Source: a virus
Length of the DNA: 29,943 nt
Strand: one strand, 5' to 3'
Virus record (IMG/VR): IMGVR_UViG_3300007363_000071
Coordinates: 1-29,943 of that record
Shown: piece by piece, positions 1 through 6,445 of the stretch
Layout of the letters: each line of letters starts with the position of its first letter
Numbering within the stretch: the first letter of the stretch is position 1
Program-made: the position numbers and the translations under genes
Notes under the pieces: generated by a model
Seen by the model: the letters and a program-made list of their open reading frames with translations, nothing else
Told to the model about the DNA's origin: nothing
Databases searched by the model: none

Positions 1-1275
1 GATGTATGGGGCAAGATGCTCTGGCATCCACCGCCGTATACACACAAGATGAAGCGTGGCGACATCGAGATTGAAGTCATCTTCCTTGCCCTTGATCGGG
101 CAGAGGATGTGAAGAAACTTCTGTCTCTTGAGTTGACAGGCATCTGGGTCAACGAAGCCAGAGAGATTCCCAAGACAATTATCGATGCTTGTACCATGCG
201 TGTTGGTCGTTATCCTTCGATGAAGGACGGTGGCCCTACTTGGTATGGCGTTATTGCAGATACGAACGCTCCAGATGAGGACCATTGGTGGCCCATTATG
301 GCTGGTGAAAGTCCGATTCCAGACCATATCAGCCGCGAAGAAGCCCTGATGCTGGTCAAACCAGACACTTGGAAGTTCTTCAATCAGCCTGCTGGCATGG
401 TAGAACAGCGTGATTCAGATGGAAATCTGTCTGGATATGAGTTGAATAGTAAGGCAGAGAACCGTGCAAACCTGACTCCAGACTATTATCCACGAATCAT
501 TGAGGGCAAAACCAAGTCTTGGATCGATGTCTATGTGATGAACAAGGTTGGAACGCTGTCCGATGGCAAGCCAGTATATTCAATGTTCGTCGAAGATGTG
601 CATGTGTCGAAAGACCCAATTCTTCCAGTGCCTCATGTCCCAATCATTGTTGGCATGGACTTTGGTCTTACTCCTGCTGCTGTGTTTGCTCAACATGTAA
701 GAGGTAAGTGGGTTATCCTGCATGAATTGGTAGCTGAGGATATGGGCATTGTCCGATTTGCCGAGTTGTTCCGTATCGAGGCAGCACAGAAGTTCCCTCA
801 AGCACAGTTCTTGGTATATGGAGATCCTGCTGGTGATTATCGAGCGCAAACAGATGAACGAACTCCGTTTCAGATCCTTCGTTCAGCGGGTATCAAGGCG
901 TTTCCTGCTGGCAATAATGATCCTGCATTACGCATTGAAGCGGTCGCCTCGTCTCTAAACCGTATGATCGATGGTCAGCCAGCCTTCTTGGTCGATAGTA
1001 GATGTGTAAATCTACTTAGAGGTTTCAAAGGTGGCTATCACTATAGGCGTATGCAAGTCAGTGGTGCAGTTCGCCATGACTCCAAGCCTGAGAAAAACAA
1101 GTTCTCTCATATCCATGACGCATTGCAATATTGTTTAATTGGAGGTGGAGAAGGGAGAAGCCTTACAATGGCAGGGCAAGCACGCAAACCTGTCATGGCA
1201 AAGGGCGAGTTTGATGTATTCAATCGGAAGCCTTTGCAAAGAAAGCAGAACAGGATTATATCTAGTCCATTGTAA
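1..1275 (+). CDS. terL: Terminase large subunit, C-terminal part (5' end outside window)
   Basis: This is the DNA-packaging motor and headful/site nuclease that works at the portal. The frame is open to the window edge, so the N-terminus with Walker A is missing and the first visible ATG at 16 is internal. Visible residues (numbered from base 1) include a Walker B-like GIWVNEAREI with the probable catalytic Glu at about 52. The RuvC/RNase H-like nuclease domain follows, with Asp in GMDFGLTPA (about D220), Asp in VYGDPAG (about D275) and Asp in HDALQY (about D373). This order of three acidic residues is characteristic of the terminase nuclease. It heads the + strand structural cluster, with the portal two genes downstream as in T7-like and BPP-1-like phages. 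The small subunit would be expected upstream, outside the window. Confidence 0.95.
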   Translation, partial: DVWGKMLWHPPPYTHKMKRGDIEIEVIFLALDRAEDVKKLLSLELTGIWVNEAREIPKTIIDACTMRVGRYPSMKDGGPTWYGVIADTNAPDEDHWWPIMAGESPIPDHISREEALMLVKPDTWKFFNQPAGMVEQRDSDGNLSGYELNSKAENRANLTPDYYPRIIEGKTKSWIDVYVMNKVGTLSDGKPVYSMFVEDVHVSKDPILPVPHVPIIVGMDFGLTPAAVFAQHVRGKWVILHELVAEDMGIVRFAELFRIEAAQKFPQAQFLVYGDPAGDYRAQTDERTPFQILRSAGIKAFPAGNNDPALRIEAVASSLNRMIDGQPAFLVDSRCVNLLRGFKGGYHYRRMQVSGAVRHDSKPEKNKFSHIHDALQYCLIGGGEGRSLTMAGQARKPVMAKGEFDVFNRKPLQRKQNRIISSPL

Positions 1276-1321
1276 ACTTGCGTTTAAGCGTGTATGGCTC
1301 GGAAAGAAAATGGAGTATCAT

Positions 1322-1543
1322 ATGTGTTTTTCAGCCCCTAAACCCCCTCCTATTCCACCACCTGATCCCGCTATTGCCGAGCAACAGGCCGCTGCAAAAG
1401 CTGATGCTGCTGCCCAGAAGGCCAAAGACAAGGAGCAGCGTCTGCAAGATGCCGTCTCTAAAGGCTCTGGCACTTATGGTATGCGATCACTTATTAGTGG
1501 TTCCCGTGGAGGCGGCGGATTTGGTCGCGGAATGTTGGGTTAA
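1322..1543 (+). CDS. Small Pro/Ala/Gly-rich phage protein between terminase and portal
   Basis: This is a 73-residue protein starting MCFSAPKPPPIPPPDP. It has a proline run, then an Ala/Lys/Gln-rich helical middle (about residues 18-48) and a glycine-rich tail (GSRGGGGFGRG). ATG 1322 is chosen because GGAG sits six bases upstream at 1312-1315; an in-frame ATG at 1310 is the alternative. Similar short proteins with a Cys plus polyproline start often sit next to the portal in podophages. Their function is not established; a structural or connector accessory role is an inference from position. It ends four bases before the portal start. Confidence 0.7.
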   Translation: MCFSAPKPPPIPPPDPAIAEQQAAAKADAAAQKAKDKEQRLQDAVSKGSGTYGMRSLISGSRGGGGFGRGMLG

Positions 1544-1546
1544 TAA

Positions 1547-3133
1547 ATGATCGAAGTTGAACAACTTCCTCAAATTACACCCAATGAGGGTGCAAATCTT
1601 GTTGCAAGGTTTAATCGCGCCAAGCGTATTAAAGATGCATGGGCTTCTAAGTTTGAGGAATGTTATGAATATGCTCTGCCGCAACGTGAAAGTTTTTATG
1701 CTGAATCTCAAGGACAGGTTCGAACTGATAAAATTTTTGATGAGACTGCGGTGGTTGGTGTTCAAGAGTTCGCTTCCCGTCTACAAGCAGGACTTGTTCC
1801 GAATTTTGCACGTTGGGCAGAATTGGTTTCTGGATCTGAAATCCCTGCTGATCAACGGTCGGAAGTAGACAAGGCTCTGGAGACCGTCACAAACTATGTG
1901 TTTGAGATCATCCAGAACTCTAACTTCTCGCAAGAAATTCATGAGAACTTCCTTGATCTAGCTGTAGGCACGGCATGTCTGTGTGTAACAGAAGGTGATG
2001 CACTAAATCCTGTGATGTTCACTGCATTGCCTCTGTCCCAACTTTATCTGGATACTGGTCCAGATGACATGATCGACCATGTTTTCCGTGAACGTCCGCT
2101 TCGTGCGTCTAATATTAAAATTGCCTATCCTAAAGCAGTGCTGCCAACCGAAGTCGCTCGTGGTCTTGCCAATGGCAAGGATGAGATGATCAAATTGATA
2201 GACTGCACATACCGTATCTTCGGTAGCATGGATGAAGAAACACGCCGTGTTGTGTTCGATCCAAAGACTCAAGAGATCTATTTCAAGGAATCGTATAAGG
2301 GAACTGGCTCTAATCCCTATATTCCATTCCGTTGGTCGAAGGCTGCTGGTGAAGTCTGGGGTCGTGGCCCTTTGATGAACGCTATGCCAGCGATCAAGAC
2401 CTGTAATCTGACCATGCAACTGATCCTTGAGAACGCACAGATGGCAATCTCTGGGATCTATACGCTTGAAGATGATGGAATTATTAATCCAGATACAATT
2501 CAGCTTTTGCCCGGGACTTTGATTCCTGTGGCAGCAGGATCTAATGGATTGAAGTCTATTGCTCCTGCTGGTAACTTTGATGTCGCGCAACTTGTTCTGA
2601 ACGATATGCGGATGAATATCCGTAAGGCTCTTTACAATGATATGCTCGGCAATCCTGATAAGACTCCAATGTCTGCTACTGAAGTCAGCCAGCGAATGGC
2701 TGATCTGTCTCGTCAAATTGGTGCTGCATTTGGTCGATTACAGTCTGAGATGGTTAATCCTGTTCTTCGCCGTGTTGTATATATTCTGAAGAAACAGGGC
2801 CGCATCCAGATTCCGAGCGTCAATGGTCGTGAGGTCAAGGTTCGTTCGACAAGTCCTCTTGCTCAAGGTCAGGCGCAGCAGGATATTGTTGCCTTTGATC
2901 ATTTTGTCAGTCTGGTTCAACAACGATTTGGCCCACAGATTGTGAATCTGCTGGTCAAGAGTGAGGATGCTGCCAAGTATCTGGCTGATAAGTTCAGTGT
3001 TCCTGAGCGTCTGTTGCGCTCTGATAGCGAACGCGCTAAATTGGTGGCCCAACTTACTCAACAAATGGGTGCCATGAATGGACAACAGCAGCCAGAACAG
3101 CCCACGCAAAGTGCGGCTGGTGGTGGGATGTGA
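1547..3133 (+). CDS. Portal (head-to-tail connector) protein
   Basis: The protein forms the dodecameric ring through which DNA enters and leaves the head and is the docking site for terminase and tail. At 528 residues it matches the T7 gp8 class of about 530. The start has the usual helical region (ARFNRAKRIKDAW, then a Tyr/Glu-rich segment and LPQRESFY). A segment near residues 370-385 (TPMSATEVSQRMAD) is typical of this connector family, and the C-terminus is Gln-rich (GAMNGQQQPEQPTQ). The ribosome-binding site is weak, so translation may be coupled to the gene ending at 1543. The 3' end overlaps the next gene. Confidence 0.92.
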   Translation: MIEVEQLPQITPNEGANLVARFNRAKRIKDAWASKFEECYEYALPQRESFYAESQGQVRTDKIFDETAVVGVQEFASRLQAGLVPNFARWAELVSGSEIPADQRSEVDKALETVTNYVFEIIQNSNFSQEIHENFLDLAVGTACLCVTEGDALNPVMFTALPLSQLYLDTGPDDMIDHVFRERPLRASNIKIAYPKAVLPTEVARGLANGKDEMIKLIDCTYRIFGSMDEETRRVVFDPKTQEIYFKESYKGTGSNPYIPFRWSKAAGEVWGRGPLMNAMPAIKTCNLTMQLILENAQMAISGIYTLEDDGIINPDTIQLLPGTLIPVAAGSNGLKSIAPAGNFDVAQLVLNDMRMNIRKALYNDMLGNPDKTPMSATEVSQRMADLSRQIGAAFGRLQSEMVNPVLRRVVYILKKQGRIQIPSVNGREVKVRSTSPLAQGQAQQDIVAFDHFVSLVQQRFGPQIVNLLVKSEDAAKYLADKFSVPERLLRSDSERAKLVAQLTQQMGAMNGQQQPEQPTQSAAGGGM

Positions 3134-3356
3134 CGGCATAGAGCGGTCAGAAACCAAAGAATACGAACTTAATCGTCTATTTAACGGGGTATTCTCTAGC
3201 GAAGGCGCAAAAGAATGTCTTGCATATTTGCGATCAATTACAGTAAATCATGTTGGCGGTCCCAATATTACGCCAAATGAACTGATGCATCGAGAAGGAT
3301 CGCGCTTCCTTGTCGGCATTATCGAGCAGCGCATTGAAAAAGGAAAACTTAAATGA
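3078..3356 (+). CDS. Bbp19-like small phage protein
   Basis: This small protein lies between portal and scaffold, the position of Bbp19 in Bordetella phage BPP-1. The conserved part runs from about residue 24 (ELNRLFNGVFSSEGAKECLAYL) to the end. It shows the family pattern of a helix with F-x-x-V/L-F-x-x-x-x-G followed later by a Gly-Ser-Arg-Phe-Leu segment and a terminal helix. The biochemical role is unknown to me; presumably it is a morphogenesis accessory. The start is uncertain: ATG 3078 gives 92 residues with a 56-base overlap into the portal gene, while GTG 3123 gives about 77 residues and begins right at the conserved region. Its stop overlaps the scaffold start in an ATGA arrangement. 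Confidence 0.75.
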   Translation: MDNSSQNSPRKVRLVVGCDGIERSETKEYELNRLFNGVFSSEGAKECLAYLRSITVNHVGGPNITPNELMHREGSRFLVGIIEQRIEKGKLK

Positions 3357-4099
3357 GTTTGATTACCGCAACAGAAGGTCAAGATACTTCTAATGCTAAT
3401 GGTCAACAGACCGAGACTACAAATGTGGAAGGTCGCCCCGAATGGCTACCTGAGAAATTTTGGATTGAGGACAAGCCAAACTATGAACAGCTTGCCAAAT
3501 CCTATGGCGAACTTGAAACTCGCTTTCGGTCCAAAGAGGATGAACTGAAAGCAAAGTTGATTGATGAATTGGCAGCAGAAGCCTACAATAATCGACCGGA
3601 GTCCGCTGATCTCTATGCAATTCCTGACATTGAAGGCATCCAACCCGAGGAAGTTGCCAATCATCCTCTGACAAAATGGTGGTCAGAGTTTTCATTTGAA
3701 AATGGATTTGATCAGGAAACATTCCAGACTGGTATCCAGACCTATATTGAGTCAAAGATGGCAGAGATGCCAGACTATAATAAGGAAATGGAGAAACTTG
3801 GTGATAATGCTAAGGCTCGGACAGAAGCCATTGGTCTTTGGGTCGGTAAAAACTTTACTCCTGATGAGCAACGTTCTATCGAACGTATCTGTACGACTGC
3901 CGAAGGTGTTGCAACCATAGAGAAAATGATGAGTATGATTCGTGGGGAAGCTGGCACTGTCATCGATGCTGCTCCTGCTGATACATCTGAAGCCGATATA
4001 AAGAAGATGATGCAGGATCGACGCTATTGGCATCCTGCTGATCGTGATCCTACCTATATTTCCAAGGTCGAATCCTTCTTTAAGAAGAAATATGGCTAA
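3353..4099 (+). CDS. Capsid assembly scaffolding protein
   Basis: The 248-residue protein has the composition and position of a T7 gp9-type scaffold, which shapes the procapsid and leaves before maturation. The N-terminal quarter is disordered and polar (TATEGQDTSNANGQQTE). It is followed by the PEWLPEKFW segment (about residues 29-37) and YEQLAKSYGELE, a signature common in podophage scaffolds. A charged helical body follows, and the C-terminal end is basic (YISKVESFFKKKYG), as expected for a capsid-contacting helix. It overlaps the Bbp19-like gene by four bases and the acetyltransferase gene by three, implying coupled translation. Confidence 0.88.
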   Translation: MSLITATEGQDTSNANGQQTETTNVEGRPEWLPEKFWIEDKPNYEQLAKSYGELETRFRSKEDELKAKLIDELAAEAYNNRPESADLYAIPDIEGIQPEEVANHPLTKWWSEFSFENGFDQETFQTGIQTYIESKMAEMPDYNKEMEKLGDNAKARTEAIGLWVGKNFTPDEQRSIERICTTAEGVATIEKMMSMIRGEAGTVIDAAPADTSEADIKKMMQDRRYWHPADRDPTYISKVESFFKKKYG

Positions 4100-4569
4100 T
4101 GATTATCCGACAGATGGAGCCAGAAGATGTAATTGATTGCATCAATGCTGGTCGTGAGATGCATGGAGAGAGTTCCTATGCATCCACTCCATTTAGTGAA
4201 CGTAGTCTGTTGAGTCTCGCGCAGCAATGCCTTGATAATCCAGACTATGTTTGCTTTGTTGGGTATGAAGGCAGTGAGTTAATCGGGATGATGGTTGGTG
4301 TCAAAACACGATATTGGTTTTCTGATTCTGCTTCTTATGCTGCTGACCTTGCTTTCTATGTTCGCAAGGATTTCAGAGGGTCAACTTGTGCTATACGACT
4401 ATTACAAGCATTTCTGCGATGGGCCAAAGCCTCTGGATGTTTGGATATTCGCTGTGGTGTAACAACAGGAATTAATCCAGAAGTTGCTAGACGGCTCTAT
4501 GTTGAAGGATTTGGGTTCAAAGATAGTGGATCATTGTATACAATGAGAATAAGTCCATTGACTAGCTAA
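4099..4569 (+). CDS. GNAT-family N-acetyltransferase
   Basis: The 156-residue protein reads as a complete GNAT domain, transferring acetyl from acetyl-CoA to an unknown amine. It starts with the beta1 strand (MIIRQMEPEDV). The acetyl-CoA pyrophosphate loop is at about residues 88-102 (VRKDFRGSTCAIRLL, a form of the R-x-x-G-x-G/A motif). It ends with the usual Y-x-x-x-G-F segment (LYVEGFGFKDS). The start codon overlaps the scaffold stop. GNAT genes between scaffold and capsid recur in podophages. Modification of capsid, scaffold or a host protein is possible, but no substrate can be read from the sequence. Confidence 0.88.
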   Translation: MIIRQMEPEDVIDCINAGREMHGESSYASTPFSERSLLSLAQQCLDNPDYVCFVGYEGSELIGMMVGVKTRYWFSDSASYAADLAFYVRKDFRGSTCAIRLLQAFLRWAKASGCLDIRCGVTTGINPEVARRLYVEGFGFKDSGSLYTMRISPLTS

Positions 4570-4584
4570 CTATCTTAATAGAAA

Positions 4585-4675
4585 GATCCGGTTCGAGGCC
4601 CGTATTAAGTTGAGTAAGCCCCGTAAGGGATAACTTATTACCTCAATGCAATCGGATAACCTTCTAACCCAAGGT
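4585..4675 (+). ncRNA. Putative structured 5' leader of the capsid gene
   Basis: The 133-base gap before the capsid gene holds nested complementary segments. Stem A is ATCCG 4586-4590 with CGGAT 4653-4657. Stem B is GAGG 4595-4598 with CCTC 4641-4644. Stem C is TAAGTT 4606-4611 with AACTTA 4632-4637. The tip is CCC 4620-4622 and GGG 4627-4629 closed by a GTAA (GNRA-type) tetraloop. A separate hairpin follows, ACCTT 4659-4663 with AAGGT 4671-4675. The capsid Shine-Dalgarno AAGGA (4691-4695) lies just downstream. I match it to no known RNA family. It could stabilise capsid mRNA, act as a processing site, or control translation; all three are inferences. Confidence 0.45.
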
Positions 4676-4702
4676 GTAATTGAACAGTGAAAGGAACGCA
4701 TT

Positions 4703-5524
4703 ATGGCTTTGACCATTGATCAGGCGTTTATTAAACAGTTCGAGTCCGAAGTGCATATGGCTTATCAGCGTGCTGGCTCGAAACTTCGTAATACCACCCG
4801 CTTCAAGGGTAATGTGAATGGCATATCGACTACCTTCCAGAAAGTCGGCACTGGCACGGCTTCGCAGAAGGGTCGTCATGGCAATGTTCCTGTAATGAGC
4901 ATTGATCACACAAACGTCGAATGCACCCTGTCTGACTACTATGCTGCTGACTATGTTGATAAACTTGATGAGTTGAAGATCAACATTGATGAGCGTCAAG
5001 TTGTTGCTCAGTCGGCTGCTAATGCATTGGGCCGTAAGTCGGATGATCTGATCATCACGCAGCTTGATGCCACGACAAATACGATCACCGAAGCTGGCAC
5101 TGACGGTCTGACTCAGGCAAAGATTAACACGGTCTTTGAAACCTTTGGCACGAATGATGTTCCCGATGACGGCGAGCGTTACTTCATCATCTCTCCTGCT
5201 GCTTGGGTTGATCTGCTCGGTATCAGCGCATTCAGCGATGCTGACTTTGTTGGTCCCGATGATCTTCCCTACAAGGGCGGGATGGTTGCAAAGCGTTGGC
5301 TTGGCTTCATGTGGATGACCCACTCTGGTCTGCCGATTGCTTCGACTATCCGTAAGTGCTTTGCCTATCATCGCACTGCTGTCGGCCTTGCTTCTGGTCA
5401 GGACGTATCCACCGAAGTGAACTATGTGCCTGAAAAGGCGGCTCACCTCATTACTTCGAGCATGTCGCAGGGTTCTATCCTGATCGATACTCGCGGTGTC
5501 TATGAAGTCCAGATTAAGGAGTAA
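4703..5524 (+). CDS. Major capsid protein
   Basis: The 273-residue protein follows scaffold and acetyltransferase and is the main shell subunit. The N-terminus (MALTIDQAFIKQFESEVHMAYQ) and the following segments (KVGTGTASQKGRHG, then YYAADYVDKLDELKINIDER) match the phage capsid family that assembles with a separate scaffold (HK97-like fold, sometimes called Phage_capsid_2). Codon use looks more GC-ending and more regular than in neighbouring genes, as expected for a highly expressed gene. The Shine-Dalgarno AAGGA (4691-4695) sets the start. An unusually long leader with RNA-fold potential precedes it, and two strong hairpins follow the next gene. Confidence 0.9.
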   Translation: MALTIDQAFIKQFESEVHMAYQRAGSKLRNTTRFKGNVNGISTTFQKVGTGTASQKGRHGNVPVMSIDHTNVECTLSDYYAADYVDKLDELKINIDERQVVAQSAANALGRKSDDLIITQLDATTNTITEAGTDGLTQAKINTVFETFGTNDVPDDGERYFIISPAAWVDLLGISAFSDADFVGPDDLPYKGGMVAKRWLGFMWMTHSGLPIASTIRKCFAYHRTAVGLASGQDVSTEVNYVPEKAAHLITSSMSQGSILIDTRGVYEVQIKE

Positions 5525-5530
5525 TTGATC

Positions 5531-5776
5531 ATGGCGTTCGCTCGTTCTGGGTTTACTAAACTTGCTGGTGGTGCGCGTCAGTTGCATTACTACTCGTCTG
5601 CCGATGCTATTCTGACGATTGCTGGTTCTGGTTACTTCAATACCGCAACCGATGATCTGAAGCAGAATGACATTATTCTTGTTGTCGGCTCTGTTGGTGG
5701 TACACAGACTGTTGACATGCTGGTTGTGACTTCTGCAACTGGTGCTTCTACTGTCACGACCACCAATGGCACCTAA
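5531..5776 (+). CDS. Small capsid-associated protein (possible head decoration or head fibre base)
   Basis: The 81-residue protein starts MAFARSGFTKLAGG at ATG 5531. AAGGAG at 5516-5521 supports this start, with a TTG at 5525 being less likely. The centre (YYSSADAILTIAGSGYFN, then a segment with LKQNDIILVVG) matches a small beta-rich domain found in many phages beside the capsid gene and in head fibres. The C-terminus is Thr/Ser/Val-rich. It is probably expressed at a high level with the capsid, since the two terminator-like hairpins come right after it. A virion decoration role is an inference from position and composition. Confidence 0.7.
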   Translation: MAFARSGFTKLAGGARQLHYYSSADAILTIAGSGYFNTATDDLKQNDIILVVGSVGGTQTVDMLVVTSATGASTVTTTNGT

Positions 5777-5780
5777 TAGT

Positions 5781-5808
5781 TAGGGGCGTTTCCTCCTTTT
5801 CGCCCCTA
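5781..5808 (+). terminator. Hairpin 1 after the capsid cassette
   Basis: A perfect 8-bp stem, TAGGGGCG (5781-5788) with CGCCCCTA (5801-5808), closes a 12-base pyrimidine-rich loop. It lies five bases after the stop of the small capsid-associated gene. Only TTG follows, so alone it is a weak intrinsic terminator. Together with the next hairpin it may attenuate transcription or protect the capsid mRNA 3' end. Confidence 0.6.
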
Positions 5809-5811
5809 TTG

Positions 5812-5845
5812 TGGGAGGGATTACATGTCCCTCCCATTTCTTTAT
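5812..5845 (+). terminator. Hairpin 2 after the capsid cassette, with T-rich tail
   Basis: A perfect 9-bp stem, TGGGAGGGA (5812-5820) with TCCCTCCCA (5828-5836), closes a 7-base loop and is followed by TTTCTTTAT. This is a good rho-independent terminator shape, three bases downstream of hairpin 1. The next gene starts at 5859, so its expression would depend on read-through unless another promoter exists. Confidence 0.7.
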
Positions 5846-5858
5846 GTGGAGATAAATA

Positions 5859-6443
5859 GTGGCTATTACCGACATTGATATTTGCGCTCGTGCTTTGATT
5901 CTGATTGGTGCTGCACCTATCACATCCTTTGATGATGGCACGACGGAAGCAACGGTAGCCTCAAACCTTTACGACGATACTGTTAAAGATCTTCTATCCC
6001 GTCATCGCTGGCGTTTTTCAACTGGTCAAGTCCAGATGTCTCGTTTAACTGCCACTCCTGATGCTCGTTGGGATGCGGCTTATCAGCTTCCGTCTGATCA
6101 GATTCTTGTTCATGCTGTCATGGTTAATGATAATGTGATCCCCTATGATCGCTATCAAGATATGATCTATTGCAATGCAACGGTTGAGGATACTGTCTAT
6201 ATTGACTACTCATTCCGTTCCGATGAAAGCACTTGGCCTCCGTATTTTGTGACCCTTGTCCAATACCAACTGGCTTCTATCTTTGCCTACTCTGTTGCAG
6301 CGCAGGAAATGCTGGCAGAGATGTGGGAGAAAAAGGCTGTTCGTCAGCTTGCTGCCGCTCGTTCCCTTGATAGTCAGAGCCAGACGACTCGTCGGCTTAA
6401 TGTTCAACGGTATCATCAACTTCGCACTACAATTCGGGGGTAA
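5859..6443 (+). CDS. Tail tubular protein A-like (T7 gp11 class)
   Basis: At 194 residues the protein is close to T7 gp11 (196), the adaptor ring between portal and nozzle. The start MAITDIDICARALILIGAAPITSF is characteristic of the family (an N-terminal helix followed by LxxIGAxPI). A segment LLSRHRWRFSTGQ (about residues 44-56) follows, with a Leu/Ala-rich helical end. The start is GTG at 5859, preceded by TGGAGA at 5847-5852. It lies immediately downstream of the double hairpin and two bases before the nozzle gene. Confidence 0.88.
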   Translation: MAITDIDICARALILIGAAPITSFDDGTTEATVASNLYDDTVKDLLSRHRWRFSTGQVQMSRLTATPDARWDAAYQLPSDQILVHAVMVNDNVIPYDRYQDMIYCNATVEDTVYIDYSFRSDESTWPPYFVTLVQYQLASIFAYSVAAQEMLAEMWEKKAVRQLAAARSLDSQSQTTRRLNVQRYHQLRTTIRG

Positions 6444-6445
6444 GT

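Noticed and set aside
580-849. Antisense frame across the terminase gene
   Set aside because: It lies wholly within a strong coding frame, has no ribosome-binding site or recognisable protein, and many such frames occur across this window.
2003-2716. Long - strand frame across the portal gene (237 codons)
   Set aside because: Composition is typical of an antisense shadow, with no motif; the portal frame is unambiguous.
4558-4590. TTGACT near the end of the acetyltransferase gene as a -35 box for a capsid promoter
   Set aside because: No -10-like hexamer occurs at 16-18 bases; the TATCTT and TTAATA strings are too close.
4588-4600. GGTTCGA string resembling a tRNA T-loop
   Set aside because: No acceptor stem, anticodon arm or D arm can be placed around it; it is better explained by the nested stems.
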